The notes under the pieces were generated by a model. The model made no database searches. It saw only the letters and a list, made by a program, of their open reading frames with translations, and had not been told where the DNA came from. Source: Pseudoscardovia suis (GTDB taxonomy: Bacteria > Actinomycetota > Actinomycetes > Actinomycetales > Bifidobacteriaceae). From it: a stretch of DNA of 64,000 bases. A program made the position numbers and the translations under genes. The stretch covers positions 310,001 through 374,000 of the forward strand of contig NZ_PGFC01000001.1 in the NCBI RefSeq assembly GCF_002797875.1, written 5' to 3'. This document shows, one piece after another, positions 19,638-28,793 of the stretch (positions are counted from its first letter, which is position 1; each line of letters opens with the position of its first letter).

Positions 19638-19750
19638 GTCTTGTGCGCCTGGTGTGTCTTGTGCGCCTGGTGAATCGCATGCGTCGTTCGGGGTGTGAGG
19701 GTCGTGAGGTTGAGAGGGTCGTGAGGTCGTGAGGTCGTGAGGTCGTGCGT
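19638..19750. repeat. Short tandem repeats in the gap after xfp
   Basis: Two copies of an 18-bp unit (TCTTGTGCGCCTGGTG-type, about 19638-19673) are followed by four copies of GTCGTGAG (about 19718-19750). The 410-base gap otherwise holds the xfp terminator and the acetyltransferase leader; no coding sequence is seen. Confidence 0.7.
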
Positions 19751-19927
19751 GCCTCGTGCACCTTCGTGCTAGAAATTCAGCTGAAAGAACTCGCGTGCTG
19801 CTTGCCGCGGTGGTATAAGGTGGAAAGACACAGGGCAGTTGCGAAAGGCTCTCCGCACCCCTCGAGACTCTTCGCAGCCTCTCGAACCTCCCGCAGCCGC
19901 CGAGCGAACCAGAGGAAGGACGCACGC

Positions 19928-20533
19928 ATGTCATCACCGGATTTCTTCATCAGGGTCGCCACCCCGCGCGACGCCGGCCAGCTTGATGCGATCTATGCTC
20001 ATTATGTGCGCGACACCGCCATCACTTTTGAATACGACGTGCCGAGCATTTCGGAATTCGCAACCCGCATCCACAACACGCTGTCGTTCTACCCGTGGGT
20101 CGTGGCGGAAGCCCCGAACGGCACGCTGCTCGGCTACGCGTACGCTGGTCCCTTCCATGCGCGTCCCGCTTATGACTGGGCGGTGGAAACCTCGATTTAC
20201 GTTGATAACGACGTGCGCCGCCTCGGTTTGGGCACCGCGCTGCACAATGCACTCTTTCAGAGCCTGCAGGCGATGGGAATCACCAACATGGAGGCTTGCA
20301 TCGCCGTGACAAATCACCCAGATGAGCACTTGGGCAACGCATCGGTGGACTTCCACCATAAGCTCGGCTACCGCATGGTGGGACGCTTTGAACAGTGCGG
20401 TTACAAGTTCCGCACGTGGTATGACATGGTGTGGATGGAGCGCATCATCGGCCAGCACGTGACGGATCAGCCTGCGGTGCGTCCTTTCCTTGAGGTCGCG
20501 AACACCGTCGGTGCGCTCAAGCCTGAAGCATAA
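19928..20533 (+). CDS. GNAT acetyltransferase (phosphinothricin acetyltransferase-like)
   Basis: 201 residues from the ATG at 19928, after GAGGAAGGA. The GNAT fold is shown by the N-terminal IRVATPRDAGQLDAIYAHYV, the ETSIYVDNDVRRLGLGTAL segment that binds the acetyl-CoA pyrophosphate, and FHHKLGYRMVGRF near the end. This arrangement (IYxxYVxxTxxTFE ... SVYVxxxxRGxGxG) is that of the Pat/Bar and MddA subgroup, which N-acetylates amino-acid analogues such as methionine sulfone or phosphinothricin. The real substrate is not known. It stands alone on its strand. Confidence 0.85.
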   Translation: MSSPDFFIRVATPRDAGQLDAIYAHYVRDTAITFEYDVPSISEFATRIHNTLSFYPWVVAEAPNGTLLGYAYAGPFHARPAYDWAVETSIYVDNDVRRLGLGTALHNALFQSLQAMGITNMEACIAVTNHPDEHLGNASVDFHHKLGYRMVGRFEQCGYKFRTWYDMVWMERIIGQHVTDQPAVRPFLEVANTVGALKPEA

Positions 20534-20624
20534 GAAGATCGAAGCATAATGAGCACAACGCGCGCGTCCACAGAAGGGCGCGCGTCCAGTTTCTGAGCGC
20601 GCGCAGTGTGTGGAATGCGGTTTC

Positions 20625-20765
20625 GTTGCGTAGATCAGGGTGTTGCGTAAATCAGGGTGTTGCGTAAATCAGGGTGTTGCGTAAATCAGGGGGCGTTGCG
20701 TAGACCGGAGCGTTGCGTAGGCCAGTTTCGTTGCGTAGACCAGGGCGCTGCGTAAATCAGGGGTG
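20625..20765. repeat. 17-bp degenerate tandem repeat (about eight copies)
   Basis: The unit is GTTGCGTAAATCAGGGT; copies two and three are identical and later ones diverge (GTTGCGTAGACCGGAGC, GTTGCGTAGGCCAGTTTC). The block ends about 23 bases before TATAAT at 20789-20794, a probable -10 box for the pilin gene. The remainder of the 394-base gap shows no gene. Confidence 0.85.
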
Positions 20766-20927
20766 TAACGGAATGGTTAAAATGGTCTTATAATTAACTT
20801 ATAGGTCTTTGGTAACGCAGCCGAAGACAGGAGACGAATCGGAACGATCCAGCTAGATAGCGCGACTCCGATGTCGTGGTTCCGCGCGCCCAATGGTGGG
20901 CGCACGAGAGGGAAGAGAGGTGAAACC

Positions 20928-21542
20928 ATGCGTGGTATATATAGATCTTTGGGACGTCGTAGCCGCGGGCAATCCGGTTTTACACTCGTCGAGTTGCTTG
21001 TCGTGGTGATTATCATCGGCATCCTTGCGGCCGCGAGCGTGCCGATATATTTGAATGTGCGCAAGGCGGCATGGAACAGCGCAACCGAATCCGATTTGAA
21101 GCACGCAGCAGACTCCATTGAGAACGCAAGCGTTGAACTCGGCGGTAATCTGCCTCCGAATTTCATGGTTGCAGCAAGAACCGGGGCACAGAAGCACCAG
21201 ATAGCGAGCAACGTCAGATATTCCTACAGCAGCAAAGTAAACCCTACTCAAACGACGGTTACGCTTTCCTCAGGCGTGTCGATGTGCTACGCAACAACTG
21301 GAACTGGCAACACCTACCGGATATATACGACCAATAGCAACAATCTGAGTGTCTACTACGTGTATGATTCGGCGACTGGTCAAGTACTAAAGGAGGACAA
21401 CCCCGACAAGATTGCTGCTGCTACGTCTACCCAAGAGCAGATGCAGTGGAATCCCGCTGGTAACGGGCACAGGAGACCGTGGCACAAAACACCACTTACT
21501 AAATGTCCAATCGAACAGCACTACGGTCCGCCCAGCGCATGA
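20928..21542 (+). CDS. Type IV pilin/pseudopilin-like protein
   Basis: 204 residues from the ATG at 20928, which has GAGAGGTG just upstream. After a basic leader comes QSGFTLVELLVVVIIIGILA, the class III prepilin signal: cleavage follows the Gly before Phe, and Glu at +5 is present. The mature part is a short pilin with Thr/Ser/Asn-rich strands. The last about 27 residues (after WNPAG) look unlike a pilin, being rich in His, Pro and Trp. A frame change there would instead give a Ser/Thr-rich tail running to a stop at about 21587, so a frameshift is possible. No prepilin peptidase, ATPase or platform protein lies in the window. Confidence 0.78.
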   Translation: MRGIYRSLGRRSRGQSGFTLVELLVVVIIIGILAAASVPIYLNVRKAAWNSATESDLKHAADSIENASVELGGNLPPNFMVAARTGAQKHQIASNVRYSYSSKVNPTQTTVTLSSGVSMCYATTGTGNTYRIYTTNSNNLSVYYVYDSATGQVLKEDNPDKIAAATSTQEQMQWNPAGNGHRRPWHKTPLTKCPIEQHYGPPSA

Positions 21543-21604
21543 TGACGGAGAGGCAGGCTTGATGGTCTCTCTCCCATCCGAGTAGAGGGTTTGAGTGTGT
21601 AGAG

Positions 21605-21648
21605 GGACGGTGCGCTGGAGTTGTTTGCTCCGGCGCACCGTCCGTTTT
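21605..21648 (+). terminator. Terminator after the pilin gene
   Basis: GGACGGTGCGCTGGAG (21605-21620) pairs with CTCCGGCGCACCGTCC (21628-21643), 16 pairs with one G-T, around TTGTTTG, and is followed by GTTTT. Confidence 0.93.
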
Positions 21649-21691
21649 ATGACCTGCCGTGCTCATTCACTGTGTAAACGCGCTCAGCACC

Positions 21692-22768
21692 CTAGAAATC
21701 CCAATCGTCGTCGTCTGTCTCCTCTGCCTTGCCCATGACGTAGGACGACCCCGAGCCGGAGAAAAAGTCGTGGTTTTCGTTGGCCGACGGTGAGAGCGCT
21801 GCAAGGATTTCCGGACTCACGTGCGTCTCCTCCGCGGCAAACCGCGTAGGATACCCGAGGTTCATCAGTGCCTTGTTGGCGTTGTATCGCACGAACGCAA
21901 ACACATCCGGCATGAAGTCAAAGCCTGCATACACGTCCGCGGAGTACTCGATCTCCAATTCGTAGAGACGGTCGAGCAGACCGTTCGTGAAATCGCGCAG
22001 CATCCGCTGGTCCTCGGCGCTGCGCAACTCGAGGCCGCGCTGGAATTTGTAGCCCGAGTAATACCCGTGGATCGCTTTGTCGCGCAAAATCAGGCGAATC
22101 ATGTCCGCGGTGTTCATCATCGTGCCGCGCGCCGCGAAATGCAACGGCAGATAGAACCCCGCATACAGTAGCAGCGACGACAGCAGCGTCGCGGCGACCT
22201 TGCGCTTGAGCGGGTCATCGCTCTCGTACTGCTCGAGCACGGTATCAACGCGCTCCTGCAGGATGTCGTTGCCCACCGCCCAGCGGTACGCCTGATCGAT
22301 TTGCTCGCTGGAGCACAGCGTGGAGAAAATCGACGAATACGAGCGTGCGTGGATGGATTGCATGAACGCGATGTTCGTGTACACAGCCTGCTCGTGCTCG
22401 GTGCGCGCATGTTCGATCTGGCAGATTTCGCCGATGGTGGCCTGTGTGGTGTCGAGCAAGGTGAGGCCGGTGAACACGCGCACCGTGGTGGTGCGTTCGC
22501 GTTCGCTCAAGGCTCGCCAGTCAGCGGTGTCGTTTGACAGCGGCACCTTTTCGGGCAGCCAGAAGTTGGCGACGAGGCGGTTCCATACCTCGAGGTCCTT
22601 GTCGTCAATGATGCGGTTCCAATTGATCGGGCGCACGCGGGCGCCATGATGATAGCGGTATTGCGCCGGGGTGATCGAAGCGGCCATGGTCGCTTCGTCT
22701 GCGATGCGGACGGTGCGGCGCGTGGATGCCTGCGTGGGTGCGGTGGGGATTGTTGTGGTTTCGGTCAT
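21692..22768 (-). CDS. nrdF: Class Ib ribonucleotide reductase, small subunit
   Basis: 358 residues from the ATG at 22768 (MTETTTIPTAP), with GAAGGA upstream; the open frame further up crosses non-coding repeats. Radical-generating R2 signatures are visible: metal ligands in EICQIEHARTEHEQ-like and YTNIAFMQSIHARSYSS segments, then YELEIEYSADVY, and the acidic C-terminus ending DDDWDF that docks into NrdE. It holds the dimetal-tyrosyl radical that reduces ribonucleotides together with NrdE. It is the last gene of the nrdHIEF operon, 116 bases after nrdE. That gap has short repeats of TGATGTGGTTTTC. Confidence 0.95.
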   Translation of the reverse strand: MTETTTIPTAPTQASTRRTVRIADEATMAASITPAQYRYHHGARVRPINWNRIIDDKDLEVWNRLVANFWLPEKVPLSNDTADWRALSERERTTTVRVFTGLTLLDTTQATIGEICQIEHARTEHEQAVYTNIAFMQSIHARSYSSIFSTLCSSEQIDQAYRWAVGNDILQERVDTVLEQYESDDPLKRKVAATLLSSLLLYAGFYLPLHFAARGTMMNTADMIRLILRDKAIHGYYSGYKFQRGLELRSAEDQRMLRDFTNGLLDRLYELEIEYSADVYAGFDFMPDVFAFVRYNANKALMNLGYPTRFAAEETHVSPEILAALSPSANENHDFFSGSGSSYVMGKAEETDDDDWDF

Positions 22769-22884
22769 GATGATCCTTCGGTTGGGAGTGATGTTCGCTG
22801 ACGTGGGTATTGCTGATGTGGTTTTCACTGATGTGGTTTTCGGCGACGGAATTGTCGATGGCAGGGATTGGGTGACCGCATGTC

Positions 22885-25140
22885 TCACAGCATGCAGCTG
22901 ACGCAGCCTTCGACGTCCGTGCCTTCTAGCGCTTGCTGGCGGATGCGGATGTAATACAGCGTTTTGATTCCCTTGCGCCACGCATAGATCTGTGCTTTGT
23001 TGAGATCGCGCGTCGTCGCGGTGTCGGGGAAGAACAGCGTGAGGGACAGCCCTTGGTCCACGTGTTTTGTGGCTTCGGCGTAGGTGTCGATGATCGCTTT
23101 CCAGCCGATCGTGTAGGCGTCCTCGAACATGCCGAGGTTGTCGTTGGTCATGTATGGCGCGGGGTAGTAGACGCGGCCGGTCTTGCCTTCCTTGCGGATC
23201 TCGATGCGTGCGGCGATGGGGTGGATCGAGCTCGTCGAATGGTTGATGTATGAGATCGACCCGGTCGGCGGCACCGCCTGCAGGTACGCGTTGTAGATGC
23301 CGTCGCGCAGCACCTGCTCTTGCAGGGCGCGCCAGTCCTGCGCCGAGGGAATCGCCACGCCAAGCCGATCGAAGATCGCCCGCACGGCATCGGTGCGCGG
23401 CTTGGTGCGGTACGTGCCGTCCACATACCGGTCAAAGTAATTGCCTTCGCCCGCCGGCCTCGCATACGCGCTGTCGGAGAAACCTGCGAAACGCACGCCG
23501 CGTTCGGCTGCGATGGCATGCGACGTGCGGTAGGCATGGTAGGCCACCGTCATGAAATACATGTCGGTGAAATCCAGTGCGTCCTCGCTGCCGTAGCGCA
23601 GTCCTTCGCGCCCCAGGAATCCGTGCAGGTTCATCTGCCCCAGCCCGATGGCATGGCTTTCTTCGTTGCCGCGCCGGACGGAGGGCACGCAGTCCAGCCT
23701 GGTGGTGTCGCTCACCGCGGTCAGCGCACGCACCGCTGTCTCGACGCTGCCCGCGAGACCCCCGTCCATCGCCTTCGCGATGTTGAGTGACCCCAGGTTG
23801 CATGAGATGTCGCGTCCCACATGCTCGTAGCTGAGATCCTCCCGGTAGGTGCTCGGCTCCTGCACCTGCAGGATCTCGGAGCACAGGTTGCTCATCGTCA
23901 CCCGCCCGTGGATGGGGTTCGCGCGGTTCACCGTGTCTTCGAACAGCATGTAGGGGTAGCCTGATTCGAATTGCAGTTCCGCCAGCGTCATGAAGAATTC
24001 GCGCGCGTCAATGTACGTTTTGCGGATGCGCTCATCCGCCACCATCTCGTCATAGCGTTCCGTCACCGAGATGTCAGCGAACGGCACGCCATACACGCGC
24101 TCCACGTCGTATGGGCTGAACAACGCCATGCGTTCGCGCCGCTTCGCCAGTTCGAACGTCACGTCGGGAATCACGACGCCCAGTGCCAGCGACTTGATGC
24201 GGATCTTCTCGTCCGCGTTCTCGCGCTTCGTGTCGAGGAAGCGCATGATGTCCGGATGGTGTGCGTTGAGATACACCGCGCCGGCGCCTTGGCGTGCGCC
24301 CAGCTGGTTGGCGTAGCTGAATGAATCCTCGAGCAGCTTCATGACCGGCACCACGCCGCTCGACTGGTGTTCGATGCGCTTGATCGGCGCGCCCGCCTCG
24401 CGCAGGTTCGTCAGCAGCAGCGCTACGCCGCCGCCCCGCTTCGACAATTGCAACGCAGCGTTGATGCCGCGCGAGATGGACTCCATGTTGTCTTCCATGC
24501 GTAGCAGGAAGCAGCTCACCGCCTCGCCGCGCTGCGCCTTGCCGAGGTTGAGGAACGTGGGGGTCGCCGGCTGGAATCGACCCTGCACCATTGCGTCGAG
24601 ATAACCCATGGCCGCGTGTTCGTCGCCGCCTGCCAAGGCGAGCGCCACGGCGGCGCACCGCTCGGGGAAGTCCTCGAGATACTGCGTCCCGTCGAAGGTC
24701 TTGAGCGCATACGACGCATAGAATTTGAACGCTCCGAGGAAGGTTTCGAATTCGAAGCCCATGCCGTGGGCGTGGGCATAGAACGAATCGAGGAACTCAT
24801 CTGAATAGGCGGCGAAGACGGCCGGGTCGTAGTAGTCGTTGTCGATGAGGAATCGCAGGCGTTCGAGGGCGGAGGCGAAGCGGCGCGTGGCAGGCTCGAC
24901 GGCTGTGCGCATGTAGGCTCGCACGGCCTCGGTGTCGGCTTCGAACCGGATGCGGCCGTGCTCGTCATACAGGTTGAGCAGCGCGTTGAGCGCATGGTAG
25001 TCCAGTGTGGCGGGCGGAATCGCGGCGGGAACCGCCGTAGGGGTCGTGGTGGAGGTTGCGGCATTCGCGGACGTCGCGTTCGCCGCTGTGTGCGCCGGCT
25101 CGGTTGGCGTTGCTGTGGCGGTTTGCAGTGCTGATGTCAT
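22885..25140 (-). CDS. nrdE: Class Ib ribonucleotide reductase, large subunit
   Basis: 751 residues; the ATG at 25140 has GGAG upstream. Catalytic features are in order: the cysteine in [17 protein letters not shown] with the N-x-C-x-E active-site set, the second redox cysteine in [13 protein letters not shown], paired tyrosines near ...[10 protein letters not shown], and the C-terminal CVSCML shuttle pair that is re-reduced by NrdH. It lacks the long N-terminal ATP cone of class Ia, as expected for NrdE. Before the core lies an Ala/Thr-rich extension of about 40 residues. It makes deoxyribonucleoside diphosphates under air. The start is separated from nrdI by 131 bases of purine-rich repeats. 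Confidence 0.97.
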   Translation of the reverse strand: MTSALQTATATPTEPAHTAANATSANAATSTTTPTAVPAAIPPATLDYHALNALLNLYDEHGRIRFEADTEAVRAYMRTAVEPATRRFASALERLRFLIDNDYYDPAVFAAYSDEFLDSFYAHAHGMGFEFETFLGAFKFYASYALKTFDGTQYLEDFPERCAAVALALAGGDEHAAMGYLDAMVQGRFQPATPTFLNLGKAQRGEAVSCFLLRMEDNMESISRGINAALQLSKRGGGVALLLTNLREAGAPIKRIEHQSSGVVPVMKLLEDSFSYANQLGARQGAGAVYLNAHHPDIMRFLDTKRENADEKIRIKSLALGVVIPDVTFELAKRRERMALFSPYDVERVYGVPFADISVTERYDEMVADERIRKTYIDAREFFMTLAELQFESGYPYMLFEDTVNRANPIHGRVTMSNLCSEILQVQEPSTYREDLSYEHVGRDISCNLGSLNIAKAMDGGLAGSVETAVRALTAVSDTTRLDCVPSVRRGNEESHAIGLGQMNLHGFLGREGLRYGSEDALDFTDMYFMTVAYHAYRTSHAIAAERGVRFAGFSDSAYARPAGEGNYFDRYVDGTYRTKPRTDAVRAIFDRLGVAIPSAQDWRALQEQVLRDGIYNAYLQAVPPTGSISYINHSTSSIHPIAARIEIRKEGKTGRVYYPAPYMTNDNLGMFEDAYTIGWKAIIDTYAEATKHVDQGLSLTLFFPDTATTRDLNKAQIYAWRKGIKTLYYIRIRQQALEGTDVEGCVSCML

Positions 25141-25148
25141 GGTTTCTC

Positions 25149-25265
25149 CATTGAGATGGGGGATGGGATGGTGGAATGGAACGGGGAAAATGGAATGGGG
25201 GAATGGGATGGGATTTTCGGTGCGGGATGGTTTCAGTCGGATGGTTCCAGTCGGATGGGCGGTTC
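25149..25265. repeat. Purine-rich GGGATGG repeats between nrdI and nrdE
   Basis: On the plus strand this gap is a run of GGGATGG, GGAATGG and CAGTCGGATGG units, the last duplicated as TTTCAGTCGG/TTCCAGTCGG. The nrd message reads the C-rich complement; the plus strand could form G-quadruplex structures. Confidence 0.7.
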
Positions 25266-25271
25266 GGCCGG

Positions 25272-25832
25272 TTACGTGGTCTCGCGCCCTGTGGTCTCTT
25301 TGTGCGTGTTTTCTTGTCGCTTGCTTTCTGTTGGGGCGGAGCGGAAGAAATCACGCAGCCCGACTCTCACCGCGCGCCGGTCCTCGGGCGTGCCTGTCAG
25401 CTCGAATCCGTAGAGGAACGGCACGTGGCAGCGGCGGGCGATGATGTCTCCCGCAGCGCAGTACGCGTCGCCAAAATTCGTATTGCCCGAGGCTATGACG
25501 CCGCGCAGGAACCGGCGGTTCGCCCGATCGTTGAGAAAACGCCGCACCTGCGGGGGCAGGGCCTTCGTCGCATCACCTCCGCCATACGTGGGCACCACGA
25601 TCACGTAGGGTTCGCGCACCTCGAGCGTTCCCTCCGCGGGGCGCAGGGGGATGCGGTATACGGCGATTCCCTCAGCGGGCAGGGCACAACCGGCGATGAA
25701 GCGCGCCGTGTTGCCTGAGGCTGACGAAAAATACACCACCGCACCGATGCGCGTGCCCTCCGCCGGCGCCTCAGGACACGTGACCGGAGCAGGCGACGCG
25801 GACTGGCGGGGTGCTGCATCGACGGCGTTCAC
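25272..25832 (-). CDS. nrdI: Flavodoxin-like NrdI protein
   Basis: 186 residues starting with GTG at 25832; this GTG overlaps the nrdH stop (GTGA), implying coupled translation. NrdI signatures are [15 protein letters not shown] for the FMN phosphate loop, VPTYGGGD and [18 protein letters not shown]. NrdI supplies the oxidant for assembly of the manganese-tyrosyl cofactor in NrdF. The N-terminal 28 residues and the Thr/Glu-rich tail are extra compared with compact NrdI proteins. Confidence 0.93.
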   Translation of the reverse strand: MNAVDAAPRQSASPAPVTCPEAPAEGTRIGAVVYFSSASGNTARFIAGCALPAEGIAVYRIPLRPAEGTLEVREPYVIVVPTYGGGDATKALPPQVRRFLNDRANRRFLRGVIASGNTNFGDAYCAAGDIIARRCHVPFLYGFELTGTPEDRRAVRVGLRDFFRSAPTESKRQENTHKETTGRETT

Positions 25833-26107
25833 GCCAGCCGTCCTTGCTGCGCGGCGGAGGTTTCGAGACGGTGCGCTTCGAGTTGTTGTGCCAGGTCATC
25901 GATGAGGTCCGGTCGGTGGCCCGACCACGTCGCATATGGGGTGATGACGACGGGAGCCTGACGGTAGCCTGCGTCAACAAGCTGTGCCAGGGTCTGCGGG
26001 TTGCGGCTCAGGTCCACGACGTCGAATTCGATGCCCAGCTGCGCGAGACGGCGTTCCGTCGCGGCGCACTGCGGGCAGTTCGGTTTGTCGAACACGGTGA
26101 TGCCCAT
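25829..26107 (-). CDS. nrdH: NrdH glutaredoxin-like electron donor
   Basis: 92 residues from the ATG at 26107 (MGITVFDKPNC), five bases after AAGGAG; an earlier in-frame start five codons up is inferior. The redox motif is CPQC in VFDKPNCPQCAATER, and the C-terminal WSGHRPDLIDDL is the NrdH thioredoxin-reductase contact region. It reduces NrdE using thioredoxin reductase. It is the first gene of the nrdHIEF operon. Confidence 0.95.
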   Translation of the reverse strand: MGITVFDKPNCPQCAATERRLAQLGIEFDVVDLSRNPQTLAQLVDAGYRQAPVVITPYATWSGHRPDLIDDLAQQLEAHRLETSAAQQGRLA

Positions 26108-26193
26108 GTGGTCTCCTTGCATGATTGGTGGGCGTCGCGCGGTGTTGCGCGGCGGGTGATAGTCACGCTACACCGCCCTTCGAGGGACGAAAG

Positions 26194-26240
26194 GCACTAG
26201 ATGTGTTGGTGAGACAGTCAGACACGCCCATATCTAGTGA
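26194..26240 (-). promoter_or_regulatory. Candidate NrdR box pair upstream of nrdH
   Basis: Two related 16-mers, GCACTAGATGTGTTGG (26194-26209) and CGCCCATATCTAGTGA (26225-26240), lie in opposite orientation with starts 31 bases apart. That is the three-turn spacing typical of NrdR box pairs upstream of ribonucleotide reductase operons. Both contain CACTAGATRTG, partly matching the NrdR consensus ACACWATATATWGTGT. The nearer box is about 87 bases from the nrdH start. Confidence 0.6.
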
Positions 26241-26406
26241 GCTGTTTTACAGTCAGGAGAACGGCTTTTGGCTGCTGCGCCGCCACTGGGAGGCGATGGG
26301 GGAGTGTGATAAAGATGACAGTCGCTTGCATTCGGCGGTGCCATGCGGTATCGGGGCGGCTGCGCGCGAGGCGGCGGTGCCTTTCGCGGCGCGGCGGACG
26401 GCGGCA

Positions 26407-26502
26407 GGTTGAGGTTCCTGCGGCGCGGCAAGAAGCGGTGGGTTGAGATGTATGCGACGTGTCGGATAGCGGCTGGTTGAGATGCGTGCGGCGTGTCGGC
26501 TG
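26407..26502. repeat. 34-bp tandem repeat, 2.8 copies
   Basis: Units begin GGTTGAGATGTATGCGACGT (26441), GGTTGAGATGCGTGCGGCGT (26475) and a more diverged copy at 26407. They lie in the 671-base gap between nrdH and asd. The gap otherwise holds the NrdR boxes and the asd leader, and no gene that I can support. Confidence 0.75.
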
Positions 26503-26778
26503 TTTCGACATCCGGACGTTGTTGCATCCCGCACTGGTTTGATGACAGGGTATGCCGTATGAGTCATCGCTCTGCCCCAGGGCAACGGCATCGTCAGTGG
26601 CGGCAATCCACAGAGCAGGGTTCGAAAAGCGGGCATTCCGTGGAATCTGCCCACGGGTGAACGTATCATGGTGACGAATGTGCGGTGCTGCGCGCGTTGT
26701 GCAAAGCGTGCCGCGACCTCGTGCAATGACCAAGACATCCGTAGCGGCCGGGTGACCGGCATCAAGTGAGAGGTTGAC

Positions 26779-27867
26779 ATGTCTGAGAAGTTGAAGGTCG
26801 GCGTTCTGGGAGCCACTGGCATGGTCGGTCAGCGTTTCGTGACGCTTCTTGAGAACCACCCGTGGTTCGAGCTGGTGACGGTGGCGGCATCCGCCCACAG
26901 CGCGGGCAAGACCTACGAGGAGGCGGTGGGCGACCGTTGGAAGATGGAGACCCCGATGCCCGAGTTCGTCAAGAACATGGTCGTCAAGGACGTATCCGAC
27001 GTCGAGAACGTCGCCAAGGACGTCGACTTCGTCTTCTCCGCCGTCAACATGAGCAAGGACGAGATCCGCGCCATCGAAGAGGAATACGCGAAGACCGAGA
27101 CCCCCGTCGTCTCCAACAACTCCGCCCACCGCTGGACCCCCGACGTGCCGATGGTCATCCCCGAGATCAACCCGCAGCACTACGAGGTCATCAAGGACCA
27201 GCGCAAGCGCCTGGGCACCACCCGCGGTTTCATCGCCGTCAAGCCGAACTGCTCCATCCAGGCCTACACCCCGTGCCTGGCCGCATGGATGGAATTCGAG
27301 CCGCGCGAGGTCGTCGTGAGCACCTACCAGGCCATTTCCGGCGCTGGCAAGACGTTCAAGGACTGGCCTGAGATGATCGGCAACATCATCCCCTTCATCT
27401 CCGGTGAAGAGGAGAAGTCCGAGCAGGAGCCGCTCAAGGTGTTCGGCCACATCGAGGATGGCAAGATCGTCAAGCTCGACAACGGCCTGCGCATCACCTC
27501 GCAGTGCATCCGCGTGCCCGTGCTCAACGGCCACACCGCCACGGTGTTCGTGAACTTCGCCAAGAAGCCCACGAAGGAGCAGCTCATCGAGAAGCTCGTG
27601 AACTTCTCCGGCGAACCGCAGCGCCTCGGCCTGCCGCACGCCCCCAAGCAGTTCATCCAGTACCGCACGGAACCCGACCGTCCGCAGGTCAAGCTCGACG
27701 TGGATTACGAAGGCGGCATGGGCATCACCATCGGCCGTCTGCGCGAGGATTCCATCTTCGACTGGAAGTTCGTCGGCCTGGCGCACAACACGCTGCGCGG
27801 TGCCGCCGGCGGCGCTCTCGAAAGCGCCGAGATGCTCAAGGCGATCGGTTACATCACCAAGAAGTAA
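26779..27867 (+). CDS. asd: Aspartate-semialdehyde dehydrogenase (archaeal/fungal type)
   Basis: 362 residues. NADP binding is by VGVLGATGMVGQRFV at the N-terminus. The active-site cysteine is Cys158 in KPNCSIQAYTPC, and YQAISGAGK and the late GHTATVFV histidine region complete the site. The sequence follows the archaeal/fungal branch (PNCSxQ, shorter loops) rather than the E. coli type. It reduces aspartyl phosphate to the semialdehyde for lysine, threonine, methionine and peptidoglycan precursors. The ATG is preceded by GAGAGG. lysC is not adjacent in this window. Confidence 0.95.
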   Translation: MSEKLKVGVLGATGMVGQRFVTLLENHPWFELVTVAASAHSAGKTYEEAVGDRWKMETPMPEFVKNMVVKDVSDVENVAKDVDFVFSAVNMSKDEIRAIEEEYAKTETPVVSNNSAHRWTPDVPMVIPEINPQHYEVIKDQRKRLGTTRGFIAVKPNCSIQAYTPCLAAWMEFEPREVVVSTYQAISGAGKTFKDWPEMIGNIIPFISGEEEKSEQEPLKVFGHIEDGKIVKLDNGLRITSQCIRVPVLNGHTATVFVNFAKKPTKEQLIEKLVNFSGEPQRLGLPHAPKQFIQYRTEPDRPQVKLDVDYEGGMGITIGRLREDSIFDWKFVGLAHNTLRGAAGGALESAEMLKAIGYITKK

Positions 27868-27975
27868 GTACCATGGTGATGTAAGGACGCCATCGCATCC
27901 ACATAAGGGTCACGCTCGGCTTTGTTGTTTTCCTTTCTTTTCGGTGAGCGGGACTTGTGGATGCGATGGCGTTCC
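27850..27975 (+). terminator. Nested hairpins at the 3' end of asd
   Basis: A first 10-bp stem (TACATCACCA 27850-27859 with TGGTGATGTA 27874-27883) straddles the stop codon. A second pairs ACGCCATCGCATCCACA (27887-27903) with TGTGGATGCGATGGCGT (27956-27972), 17 perfect pairs around a 52-base T-rich interior. Termination or RNA-end protection is likely, but there is no simple T-run after the outer stem. Confidence 0.65.
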
Positions 27976-28052
27976 TTGTTGTGTGCGGCATGTTTGCGGA
28001 ATCATTTCAACGGAATAAACCGGAACGAACGGAACGAAGGAGAACGTTTCTC

Positions 28053-28640
28053 ATGAATGTGGTGCTCGACACCGAGCGGCTGATCCTGCGGCCGTGGACG
28101 CTCGACGACGCGCAGGAACTCTATCTTCTCGCCAGCAACCCCGCCGTGGGCCCGGCCTGTGGATGGGCACCGCACCGAAGCGTTGCCGAAAGCCGCGTCG
28201 TGCTGCGCAACGTGCTCATGGCGCCCGAATCCTACGCCGTGGTGCTCAAGGACACCTACATGATCATCGGATGCGTCTCGCTGCGCTTCCACCGCAACAC
28301 CTTCACCCGTGACGACCTGGAGCCTGAGATCGGATTCTGGATCGGCGAGCCGTTCTGGGGTTTCGGTTACGCGGAGGAGGCCTCCGAAGCGATTATCGAC
28401 CGTGCGTTCAACGTGCTTGACTGCGTGGCGGTGTGGGGCTGCTATTTCGACGACAACGAACGCGCCAACAAGGTGCTCTCCCGCATGGGCTTCATCTACG
28501 AACAGACCGACCCGTGGGTGCACACGACCACCGGCAACCATGCACGCCACCAGATGTGCCTGACCCGCGACCGGTGGCCGCAATATTGCCAGCGGCGGGC
28601 AGGGCAGGAGGGCAAGCCCTTCGCCGTCACGTTGTACTGA
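28053..28640 (+). CDS. GNAT acetyltransferase, RimJ/RimL-like
   Basis: 195 residues from the ATG at 28053 after GAAGGAG. TERLILRPWTLDDAQELYLL is the usual start of RimJ/RimL-like N-acetyltransferases. EPEIGFWIGEPFWGFGYAEEA is the acetyl-CoA site (beta4-alpha3), and DDNERANKVLSRMGFIYEQ is the family's C-terminal signature. Members acetylate protein N-termini or small amines. The substrate here is not known. It has no operon partner. Confidence 0.88.
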   Translation: MNVVLDTERLILRPWTLDDAQELYLLASNPAVGPACGWAPHRSVAESRVVLRNVLMAPESYAVVLKDTYMIIGCVSLRFHRNTFTRDDLEPEIGFWIGEPFWGFGYAEEASEAIIDRAFNVLDCVAVWGCYFDDNERANKVLSRMGFIYEQTDPWVHTTTGNHARHQMCLTRDRWPQYCQRRAGQEGKPFAVTLY

Positions 28641-28793
28641 GGGCTGCACTGCAGGTCACGCTGCACTGAGGCGTGCGAGGCGCGGCAGCGATTCCACACT
28701 CTACACTGCGGCCATTTTGTACCGAGGCACTGTGCTGACGTTGTGTTGCGTCTGCCTATCGCTGCACCTGTCTGTGTTATTTATGTCTGTGTG

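Noticed and set aside
26218..27786. A 522-codon minus-strand frame opposite asd
   Set aside because: Most of it mirrors asd, and the rest runs through the 34-bp repeats; no family features.
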